From assembly GCA_947627815.1 (NCBI GenBank), contig CANQXN010000095.1:1-6666 (forward strand): a stretch of 6,666 nt of DNA, read 5' to 3'. Within the stretch, counting starts at the first letter, position 1. Every line of letters starts with the position of its first letter. Shown piece after piece: positions 1-5,087 of the stretch. Source of the DNA: an uncultured Clostridia bacterium (GTDB lineage: Bacteria; Bacillota; Clostridia; Oscillospirales; CAG-272). The notes under the pieces were generated by a model that was given only the letters and a program-made list of their open reading frames with translations, was not told the DNA's origin and made no database searches. Made by a program: the position numbers and the translations under genes.

Positions 1-275
1 CCTTTGAGGCGGGGCGGTATGCCTTGCGCTTTTTCCGGCAATGCGCCGGTAAAATGGTGTGTTTTGAGCGAACCGACGCGCCGTATCATATCTCTTGTAC
101 GGCAAGGGAGATTGCTTCTGTCGCCAATAAGATCAAAAAAGTGCCGCGCGCGATGATTGCCCCGTCGGGCAATCAGGTCACAGACGAGTGCCTTGCCTAT
201 CTTCGCCCCCTGATCGACGGCGAAGTCAGCCTCGTCTGGGAAAACGGACTGCCCAAGCATTTTGTCCTGCCCTGA
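1..275 (+). CDS. 6-phosphofructokinase (ATP- or PPi-dependent), C-terminal fragment
   Basis: This is the last 90 residues of a gene that begins left of the window; the frame is read from position 3 and ends at TGA 273-275. The visible part resembles the C-terminus of the 6-phosphofructokinase family found in Clostridia and spirochaetes, including PPi-dependent members. It has a KMVCFER segment followed by PYH, an ANKIKKVP segment, then GNQVTDE and YLRPLIDGE near the end. The enzyme phosphorylates fructose 6-phosphate to fructose 1,6-bisphosphate in cytosolic glycolysis. The residues that separate ATP from PPi use lie upstream and are not visible, so donor and gene symbol are left open. A strong terminator follows 15 bp after the stop, so this is the last gene of its transcript. 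A TTG at 24 is an internal leucine codon, not a start. The family call rests on remembered similarity of the C-terminal region only. Confidence 0.8.
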   Translation, partial: FEAGRYALRFFRQCAGKMVCFERTDAPYHISCTAREIASVANKIKKVPRAMIAPSGNQVTDECLAYLRPLIDGEVSLVWENGLPKHFVLP

Positions 276-290
276 CCGCTTGGTTTATGA

Positions 291-337
291 AACTGTCGGC
301 GCTTCTTTTTTTCCAAAGAAGCGCCGACAGTTTTTTT
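291..337 (+). terminator. Strong intrinsic terminator after the phosphofructokinase gene
   Basis: Positions 293-305 (CTGTCGGCGCTTC) are perfectly complementary to 318-330. Flanking A/T pairs extend the stem to 291-308 with 315-332, about 18 bp around a 6-nt loop. Seven T residues follow at 331-337. This is a textbook rho-independent terminator and separates the glycolytic gene from the holB transcript. Confidence 0.95.
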
Positions 338-378
338 GTCCCCTCCCGATATTTTTTTGTCTGGTCGGGGGAAAGGAT

Positions 379-407
379 TTGACAAACGCATAAAAAAGTG
401 ATATAAT
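379..407 (+). promoter_or_regulatory. Consensus sigma-A promoter for holB-ricT
   Basis: TTGACA at 379-384 and TATAAT at 402-407 are both perfect consensus hexamers separated by 17 bp. Transcription would start near 413-415, giving a leader of about 45 nt before the holB ATG at 459. The promoter lies directly downstream of the phosphofructokinase terminator. Confidence 0.92.
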
Positions 408-442
408 CAAACTGAATTGGTCTATGACCGATTTAAAAGCCG

Positions 443-451
443 AAAAGGGGG
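443..451 (+). promoter_or_regulatory. Ribosome binding site that sets the holB start
   Basis: AAAAGGGGG ends 7 nt before ATG 459. The longest open frame begins at TTG 417, but that codon lies at the predicted transcription start and has no Shine-Dalgarno site. The ATG at 459 is therefore the preferred start. Confidence 0.75.
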
Positions 452-458
452 CAGGCAG

Positions 459-1457
459 ATGGTTGATGTTTCGTTTTTGTGGGACGCGATTTACGGCAAT
501 CGGCCGTTGAAGGAGTTTCTGATCAACGAAATTTACGCTAACCGTCTTTGTCACGCCTATCTTTTGGAGGGGCCTGAAAACTCCGGCAAATTGACGCTGG
601 CAAGGACGGTGGCGGCCTGTTTTGCCGAAACCAAAGCGGATGTCAAAAAGATCACGACCGGCGTTTGTCCCGATGTGATCGAAATCTCGCTTCCGGAAAA
701 GAAAAAAAGCATCGGTGTAGATACCGTTCGTGAAATCAGGGCGGCGGTGTATTTAAAGTCCAATGATCTTGACTGCAAGTTTATTCTGCTCAGCGACGCC
801 GACACCATGACGCAGCAGGCGCAAAACGCGCTGCTCAAGCTGATCGAAGACCCGCCGCGCAATGTCTATTTTTTCCTCCTTTGCACGAACGCTTCCTCGC
901 TCCTTGCTACCATTCGTTCCCGCGCGCCGCTGCTCCGAATGCAGATTTTTACGCCGGAAGAGCTTGCCGAACACTTGCTGGAACATTCGGTCGACGCCCG
1001 CGTGATGAAAGAGCGCTCGCCCGATGTCTTTGATTCCGTGGTGCGTTCCAGTCACGGCGCTTACGGGGAGGCGCTTGCCCGCATCGTCAAGACCGAGATG
1101 CAAATGAACGAGGCCATCTATATCGTGACCGACATCATGGACGCGCTGGCGGCGCATAACCAGCTTTTGCTTTTTCAGAGCGTCATGAAACTGCCGGCGG
1201 ACAGGATGGAACTGCAGGACAGCATTTCCGATTTTCGCCGGCTGATCCGCGATGTGACGGCTTGCAGGCTCACCGACGGCAATTGCGAGTACATGTTCCC
1301 CGTGGTCAAAAAGATCCGTGAATATACCCAGGTCTTTTCCATGGAGCGTCTGCTTCGCATCGATGAGATTCTTTCGCAGATCAGCGCCTCCTTCTTTACT
1401 AACCCCAATCAGTCCACCCTGAAGATTACACTGTATAACGAATTGGCGCGGCTTTGA
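459..1457 (+). CDS. holB: DNA polymerase III subunit delta' (clamp loader)
   Basis: This 332-residue protein has the layout of the delta' subunit of the clamp loader, the AAA+ complex that opens the beta sliding clamp and places it on primed DNA. Visible features are HAYLLEGPENSGK (P-loop, residues 38-44, with K followed by L rather than S/T, as in degenerate delta' P-loops), a hydrophobic strand with ILLSDADTMT (about 109-118, Walker B region), NALLKLIEDPP (123-133, sensor 1 region) and TIRSR (151-155, matching the SRC arginine-finger motif with A in place of C). Length fits the family. The cysteine-rich zinc-binding insert usual between P-loop and Walker B looks lost: only C54 and C70 flank a short loop. 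DnaX (tau/gamma) was considered, but the degenerate P-loop, the size and the following ricT favour holB, as in B. subtilis. The start at ATG 459 is chosen for its ribosome binding site. Confidence 0.9.
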   Translation: MVDVSFLWDAIYGNRPLKEFLINEIYANRLCHAYLLEGPENSGKLTLARTVAACFAETKADVKKITTGVCPDVIEISLPEKKKSIGVDTVREIRAAVYLKSNDLDCKFILLSDADTMTQQAQNALLKLIEDPPRNVYFFLLCTNASSLLATIRSRAPLLRMQIFTPEELAEHLLEHSVDARVMKERSPDVFDSVVRSSHGAYGEALARIVKTEMQMNEAIYIVTDIMDALAAHNQLLLFQSVMKLPADRMELQDSISDFRRLIRDVTACRLTDGNCEYMFPVVKKIREYTQVFSMERLLRIDEILSQISASFFTNPNQSTLKITLYNELARL

Positions 1458-1484
1458 CAAGGCCGCTTGATCGTCATATCAAAT

Positions 1485-1492
1485 AGGAAAGG
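1485..1492 (+). promoter_or_regulatory. Ribosome binding site supporting a GTG start for ricT
   Basis: AGGAAAGG ends 10 nt before GTG 1503. The frame is open back to TTG 1467, but that codon lacks a Shine-Dalgarno site, and family members begin shortly before the conserved IIGISF-like strand. GTG 1503 is therefore preferred. Confidence 0.65.
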
Positions 1493-1502
1493 CAACCAAA
1501 CC

Positions 1503-3020
1503 GTGGATACCAATCAGGAAAAAAACGCTTTTGAAGAACCCGGCCTGCCGGCGGAAGTAGAGATCATCGGGATCTCCTTCGGCGGCTCGGGGAAAATTTA
1601 TTATTTTGCCGCCAACGGCCATACCGCCTCTATCGGTATGCACGCCATTGTGGAGACCGCCCGGGGTCTGGAATACGGCGATGTCTCCTTGGGCAATACC
1701 TTTGTCAAGCGGGAAACCATCGTTCTTCCTTTGAAAAATGTGGTGAGGATCGCGGATCGCAACGACGATCTTCGCTTTGAAAGCAACAAGGAAAAAGAAA
1801 AGGAAGCCTTGGAGATCTGCCAGAAAAAAATTGCCGAACACAAGCTCGATATGAAGCTGGTGGACGCGGAATACACCTTTGATAACAGCAAATTGCTCTT
1901 TTATTTTACGGCGGATGACAGGGTCGATTTCCGGGAGCTTGTCAAAGATTTGGCCGGCTACTTCCGCACCCGTATCGAACTCCGGCAGATCGGCATCCGC
2001 GACGAGGCGAAAATGATGGGCGGGCTTGGCATCTGCGGCCGCCCCTTCTGCTGCGCCACCTTCCTGCCCGATTTCGTGCAGGTTTCGATTAAAATGGCAA
2101 AAGAGCAGAACCTTTCGCTGAACGCCGCCAAGATTTCCGGCGCCTGCGGCAGGCTTATGTGCTGTCTGCGCTATGAGTACGATACCTATCAGGAGGAAAT
2201 GCGCAAGCTGCCAAAAATCGACAGCACCGTGATGACGCCGGACGGCGTCGGTGTCGTCACTGAGTTAAAACCGCTGGAAGGCGGCGTCAAGGTCATGCTC
2301 AGCGACGGCAGCGAAAAATCGCCGAAACTCTACGAGGTATCACTCCTTCGCCCCTACGATAAAAATGCGCCGACGGTGGAGGAAGCCGATGAGGAACCCA
2401 AGACGGCGATGACGGCGGGAACCGATGGCCGGCGAGCCAGAACGGGACGGTCGGTTTCTTCTGGCGCGGAAAGCGCTCCCGCGCCGGCGGGACGGGAAAA
2501 GCCCGACAGGGAAGGTCGCGGCAATAAAGAGGAAAAAGACAAACGGCAAGCGCCCGAAGCTGACGCCGATCCTTCTGCGGCGCTTGCAAAACAAACCGAG
2601 ACCGCCGAAGAACTGCCGCCTGTCACAGAGGCCGGCAACGAAGCGTCCAAGCCGAGACGGCCGCGTCATCACCGGGGCAGAGGCGGCAAGGGGAGAAAAA
2701 GCGGCACGCCGGGTGAGGCAAAGGCCCCCGTCGGCTCTTCCGCCAAAGAGGAAGGCGCGCATCGCGCACCCGATCGCACCGAAAAAGCAAACGGACGCCG
2801 CGCGCCGGAAAGAAACGCCCAAAACGAGCGCAAGGACGGCGGCAAGGGCGGCGACAAACCGGCCGGCGGACAAAACGCGCCCGCCAAAGAAAACGCGCCC
2901 GCCAAAGAAAGCGGCGGCGAGCGGCCGCGCTATGCGCCGCTTCCTTCCAACGATGTCAAACACGCAAGACATCGCGGACCGGGAAAGCCGACGGGCGGTT
3001 CTTCTGCGCCGAAAAAGTGA
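1503..3020 (+). CDS. ricT: RicT/YaaT-family PSP1 domain protein with long disordered basic tail
   Basis: The first 285 or so of 505 residues follow B. subtilis RicT (YaaT) closely: GKIYYFAANG (30-39), the ETARGLEYGDV strand, LVDAEYTFDNSKLLFYFTADDRV (119-141), a segment around RIELRQIG (157-164), then GICGRPFCC (176-184) and SGACGRLMCCLRYE (212-225). All six cysteines of the two CGRxxCC motifs (C178, C183, C184, C215, C220, C221) are present. In B. subtilis RicT joins RicA and RicF in an Fe-S-binding complex that controls RNase Y-dependent mRNA maturation and affects sporulation, competence and biofilm formation. After about residue 290 the protein becomes a Cys-free, Trp-free tail rich in A, E, G, K, P and R with a single Tyr, containing HHRGRGGKGRKSG and a repeated NAPAKE unit. 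Bacillus RicT ends near 275 residues, so the tail is an added region. It follows holB by 45 bp, as in Bacillus. Confidence 0.92.
   Translation: MDTNQEKNAFEEPGLPAEVEIIGISFGGSGKIYYFAANGHTASIGMHAIVETARGLEYGDVSLGNTFVKRETIVLPLKNVVRIADRNDDLRFESNKEKEKEALEICQKKIAEHKLDMKLVDAEYTFDNSKLLFYFTADDRVDFRELVKDLAGYFRTRIELRQIGIRDEAKMMGGLGICGRPFCCATFLPDFVQVSIKMAKEQNLSLNAAKISGACGRLMCCLRYEYDTYQEEMRKLPKIDSTVMTPDGVGVVTELKPLEGGVKVMLSDGSEKSPKLYEVSLLRPYDKNAPTVEEADEEPKTAMTAGTDGRRARTGRSVSSGAESAPAPAGREKPDREGRGNKEEKDKRQAPEADADPSAALAKQTETAEELPPVTEAGNEASKPRRPRHHRGRGGKGRKSGTPGEAKAPVGSSAKEEGAHRAPDRTEKANGRRAPERNAQNERKDGGKGGDKPAGGQNAPAKENAPAKESGGERPRYAPLPSNDVKHARHRGPGKPTGGSSAPKK
2872..2910 (+). repeat. Short in-frame tandem repeat in the ricT tail
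   Basis: An 18-bp unit is repeated perfectly for about 2.2 copies, with period 18 holding across 2872-2910. It encodes two copies of NAPAKE. The multiple-of-three period keeps the frame, so copy number could change without breaking the gene. Confidence 0.85.
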
Positions 3021-3055
3021 GGGTTTCCCGATGTCTCCTCCGAGGATTGGCGCAT

Positions 3056-3115
3056 GAGGCGTTTTTCACGCTGAACCGCTTTCTCCTGTTCCGGCACGCC
3101 TCTTCTTCGTTTTTT
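3056..3115 (+). terminator. Possible weak terminator after ricT
   Basis: GAGGCGT at 3056-3062 is complementary to ACGCCTC at 3096-3102, and six T residues lie at 3110-3115. The loop is long (33 nt) and the T-run begins 8 nt after the stem, so the structure is poorer than the other two terminators. The rest of the 178-bp gap holds the next promoter and ribosome binding site and no gene. Confidence 0.35.
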
Positions 3116-3139
3116 GCTTGAAAAAAATCGCCGGAGGAA

Positions 3140-3168
3140 TTGACATTGACAAAAGAATTGTGTATAAT
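3140..3168 (+). promoter_or_regulatory. Consensus sigma-A promoter for the ferredoxin gene
   Basis: TTGACA at 3140-3145 and TATAAT at 3163-3168 are perfect hexamers with a 17-bp spacer. The -35 hexamer is duplicated in tandem (TTGACATTGACA, 3140-3151), but only the first copy has correct spacing. Transcription would start near 3175, about 25 nt before the ferredoxin ATG. Confidence 0.92.
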
Positions 3169-3186
3169 AAGCTGTATTACAAAAAC

Positions 3187-3193
3187 GGAGGTG
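3187..3193 (+). promoter_or_regulatory. Ribosome binding site of the ferredoxin gene
   Basis: GGAGGTG is a near-perfect Shine-Dalgarno, with the GGAGG core 7 nt before ATG 3199. It rules out the upstream in-frame TTG at 3118, which lies before the promoter. Confidence 0.85.
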
Positions 3194-3198
3194 TCATT

Positions 3199-3375
3199 AT
3201 GGCCTACAAAATCAATGTGGACGAATGTCTCGGCTGCGGTGCCTGCGCGGCTGAATGCCCTGTGGATGCGATTTCGGAATCGGACGGCAAATATGTGATC
3301 AATCCCGATATCTGCATTAGCTGCGGTTCCTGCGAGAGCGTTTGCCCCGTCGGCGCTCCCAAGGATGCCGAATAA
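3199..3375 (+). CDS. 2[4Fe-4S] ferredoxin
   Basis: The 58-residue product is a small bacterial-type ferredoxin that carries electrons between cytosolic redox enzymes. Two CxxCxxCxxxCP motifs are complete: C10, C13, C16, C20 and C39, C42, C45, C49, each last cysteine followed by proline, the classic pattern for two [4Fe-4S] clusters. The two halves are pseudo-symmetric (CLGCGACAAECP and CISCGSCESVCP), as in clostridial ferredoxins. The length matches the family. The gene is a transcription unit with its own consensus promoter, strong ribosome binding site and a hairpin directly after the stop. Such promoter strength fits an abundant electron carrier in an anaerobe. Its partner enzymes cannot be deduced from this window. 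It sits between ricT and trmN6, where B. subtilis has yabA. Confidence 0.95.
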   Translation: MAYKINVDECLGCGACAAECPVDAISESDGKYVINPDICISCGSCESVCPVGAPKDAE

Positions 3376-3398
3376 TCATTGTACATTCTGACGGAAAA

Positions 3399-3432
3399 AC
3401 GGCGTGCGGGAGCTTCCTGTGCGCCGTCTTTT
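3399..3432 (+). terminator. Intrinsic terminator or attenuator after the ferredoxin gene
   Basis: Positions 3399-3410 pair with 3416-3427 in a 12-bp stem (perfect ACGGCG/CGCCGT base, three G-U pairs higher up) closed by a 5-nt loop. The tail is CTTTT (3428-3432) rather than a long T-run, so termination may be incomplete. It lies 23 bp after the ferredoxin stop and about 23 bp before the trmN6 start. Confidence 0.7.
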
Positions 3433-3439
3433 CTCTGTC

Positions 3440-3447
3440 GGGGAGGG
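3440..3447 (+). promoter_or_regulatory. Ribosome binding site that sets the trmN6 start
   Basis: GGGGAGGG ends 7 nt before ATG 3455. The frame is open further upstream to 3404, but that part lies inside the terminator hairpin, so ATG 3455 is chosen. Confidence 0.8.
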
Positions 3448-3454
3448 AAAAGAC

Positions 3455-4216
3455 ATGCTTCTTTCGGATGAACGGCTGGATGTGATCAACGAATCCCTCT
3501 CCCTGATCCAGAAACGCAACGGCCTTACCTTCGGCACGGACGCCTATTTGCTTTATGCCTATCTGCGGCGCGCGCCCCACGCGAAAGCGGCCGATCTCGG
3601 CGCAGGCAGCGGCGTTGTTTCGCTGTTGGCGCTCACCAAAGGGAAGGTCGGCGCGGTCACGGCGGTGGAAGTGCAAGACAGCTATGCCGCGCTTTGCCGG
3701 CGCAACGCCGAACGCAATGCGCTTTCCGAAAAGCTCACCGTGCTTTGCCGGGATCTGCGAACGGTGACGCAGGCCGAAGTCGGCGTGATGGATGTTGTCT
3801 TTTCCAATCCGCCCTACCTGGTTCGGGGCGCGGGGCAGGAAAACGCCGCGCCGGAAAAGACGGTGGCGCGGCGGGAAATCTGCGGCGGGATTGAGGATTT
3901 TGTCGCCTGCGCCGCAAGGCTTTTGAAAAACGGCGGGCGGTTTTATCTCGTTTACCGGCCGGAACGGTTAGGGGCGCTTTTTGAAGCGCTCGCCGCCCAT
4001 GGCCTTGCCCCCAAACGGCTGACCACGGTTCACGCCGATCTCGGTCACGCCCCGTCGCTCGTGCTGCTGGAAGCGGACAAAGCGAGAAACGCCGGCTTGT
4101 ATGTGACGCCCCCTCTTTTTTTGAAACATCAGGGAAAGGATTCGGAAGAATGCCGCTATCTCTACGAAAACGGTGAATTTCATGACTGCTATTACCGACC
4201 GGGAAGAAAAAAATAA
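3455..4216 (+). CDS. trmN6: tRNA1(Val) (adenine(37)-N6)-methyltransferase-like, YabB family
   Basis: This 253-residue class I S-adenosylmethionine-dependent methyltransferase matches the TrmN6/YabB family, close to the roughly 247 residues of B. subtilis YabB. The N-terminal QKRNGLTFGTDAYLL segment (19-33) is typical of the family, where it precedes the SAM-binding motif I DLGAGSG (47-53). The acidic residue after motif II is in AVEVQ (70-74), and the catalytic NPPY motif is at 118-121, the signature of exocyclic amino (N6-adenine or N5-glutamine) methyltransferases. The family methylates adenine 37 next to the anticodon of a tRNA; the exact tRNA here is inferred from homology. It lies upstream of rsmI, as yabB lies upstream of yabC in Bacillus, but yazA (GIY-YIG protein) is missing between them. 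Its 3' end overlaps rsmI by 35 bp. No promoter of its own is visible. Confidence 0.9.
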   Translation: MLLSDERLDVINESLSLIQKRNGLTFGTDAYLLYAYLRRAPHAKAADLGAGSGVVSLLALTKGKVGAVTAVEVQDSYAALCRRNAERNALSEKLTVLCRDLRTVTQAEVGVMDVVFSNPPYLVRGAGQENAAPEKTVARREICGGIEDFVACAARLLKNGGRFYLVYRPERLGALFEALAAHGLAPKRLTTVHADLGHAPSLVLLEADKARNAGLYVTPPLFLKHQGKDSEECRYLYENGEFHDCYYRPGRKK

Positions 4217-5087
4217 AATCTGTCCGGGAATGCTCTATCTTGTGGCAACCCCCATCGGCAATCTCGCCGACCTCTCCGACCGCGCGAAAAAAGTGCTGGC
4301 CGGCGTGGACGAGATCGCCGCCGAAGATACACGCAATACCCGGAAACTTTTGACTTTTTTCGGCATCAAAACGCCGCTTTTCTGCTATTTTGAGCATAAC
4401 AAAAGAGAAGCGGGGGCAACCATTCTCGCCTCACTGCAAGCGGGACATTCCTGGGCGCTTGTCACCGATGCCGGCACGCCCGCGATCAGCGATCCCGGGG
4501 AAGATCTGGTGCGCCTTTGCGCCGAGGCGGGCGTGCCTGTCACCGCTCTGCCCGGCGCGTGCGCCTGTATCGACGCCCTGACCCTGTCCGCTCTCTCTAC
4601 ACGGCGCTTTGTTTTCGAGGGCTTCCTTGAAGGGAAGACCGGGGAGCAAAAAGCGCGTCTTGAGGCAATGAAAGAGGAAACGCGCACGATGGTCTTTTAT
4701 GAAGCGCCTCACCGCCTTGCCGCCACGCTCACTATGATGCGGGAGGTATTCGGGGGCGAGCGGCGGCTCGCGCTTTGCCGCGAGCTGACCAAAAAAAACG
4801 AAGAAGTCATGCGCACCACCATAGAAGCGGCCGTCCTCTGGTATCGCGACAACGAGCCACGGGGCGAATATGTGCTGGTGGTCGAAGGCGCCGATCCCAA
4901 AGAAGCGGCCGCCTCCTTTGACGACATGACAGTGCGCGAACATGTGAATGTATATCTTTCGCAGGGGCTGTCGAAAATGGAGGCGATTAAAAAAGCCGCC
5001 AAAGACCGAGGACTCTCCAAAGGCGCGGTCTATAAAGCTTTGCTCGACGAAGAAGACGATACAAACGGGCAGGATTCTGCTTTATGA
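4182..5087 (+). CDS. rsmI: 16S rRNA (cytidine(1402)-2'-O)-methyltransferase
   Basis: RsmI methylates the ribose 2'-OH of C1402 in the decoding centre of 16S rRNA, using S-adenosylmethionine. The 301-residue product carries the tetrapyrrole-methylase fold signatures of RsmI: LYLVATPIGNLADLSDRA (18-35), IAAEDTRNTRKLL (45-57), CYFEHNKRE (68-76), ALVTDAGTPAISDPG (92-106), ALPGACA (122-128) and MVFYEAPHRL (170-179). A C-terminal helical region with LSKMEAIKKAAKDRGLSKGAVYK (263-285) matches the small helix-turn-helix-like domain of many RsmI proteins. ATG 4182 is chosen because it leaves an N-terminal extension like that of B. subtilis YabC. GTG 4173 and ATG 4230 are alternatives, and none has a strong Shine-Dalgarno site. 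The start lies inside trmN6, so translational coupling is likely. The stop overlaps the next gene by ATGA. Confidence 0.95.
   Translation: MTAITDREEKNKICPGMLYLVATPIGNLADLSDRAKKVLAGVDEIAAEDTRNTRKLLTFFGIKTPLFCYFEHNKREAGATILASLQAGHSWALVTDAGTPAISDPGEDLVRLCAEAGVPVTALPGACACIDALTLSALSTRRFVFEGFLEGKTGEQKARLEAMKEETRTMVFYEAPHRLAATLTMMREVFGGERRLALCRELTKKNEEVMRTTIEAAVLWYRDNEPRGEYVLVVEGADPKEAAASFDDMTVREHVNVYLSQGLSKMEAIKKAAKDRGLSKGAVYKALLDEEDDTNGQDSAL

Noticed and set aside
753..1460. A 235-residue antisense frame opposite holB
   Set aside because: It lies entirely opposite the conserved holB frame, its translation has no family motifs, and I see no promoter or ribosome binding site for it.
2425..3057. A 210-residue open frame on the + strand within ricT, and a similarly long one on the - strand at 2340-2972
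   Set aside because: Both are overlapping shadows of the low-complexity, GC-rich ricT tail. Their translations are Arg/Pro/Lys- or Arg/Ala/Phe-rich without recognisable motifs, and the ricT frame continues in phase from its conserved core.
3735..4397. A 220-residue antisense frame across trmN6 and the start of rsmI
   Set aside because: Both sense genes carry clear motifs throughout, and the antisense product is Arg/Pro-rich without motifs.
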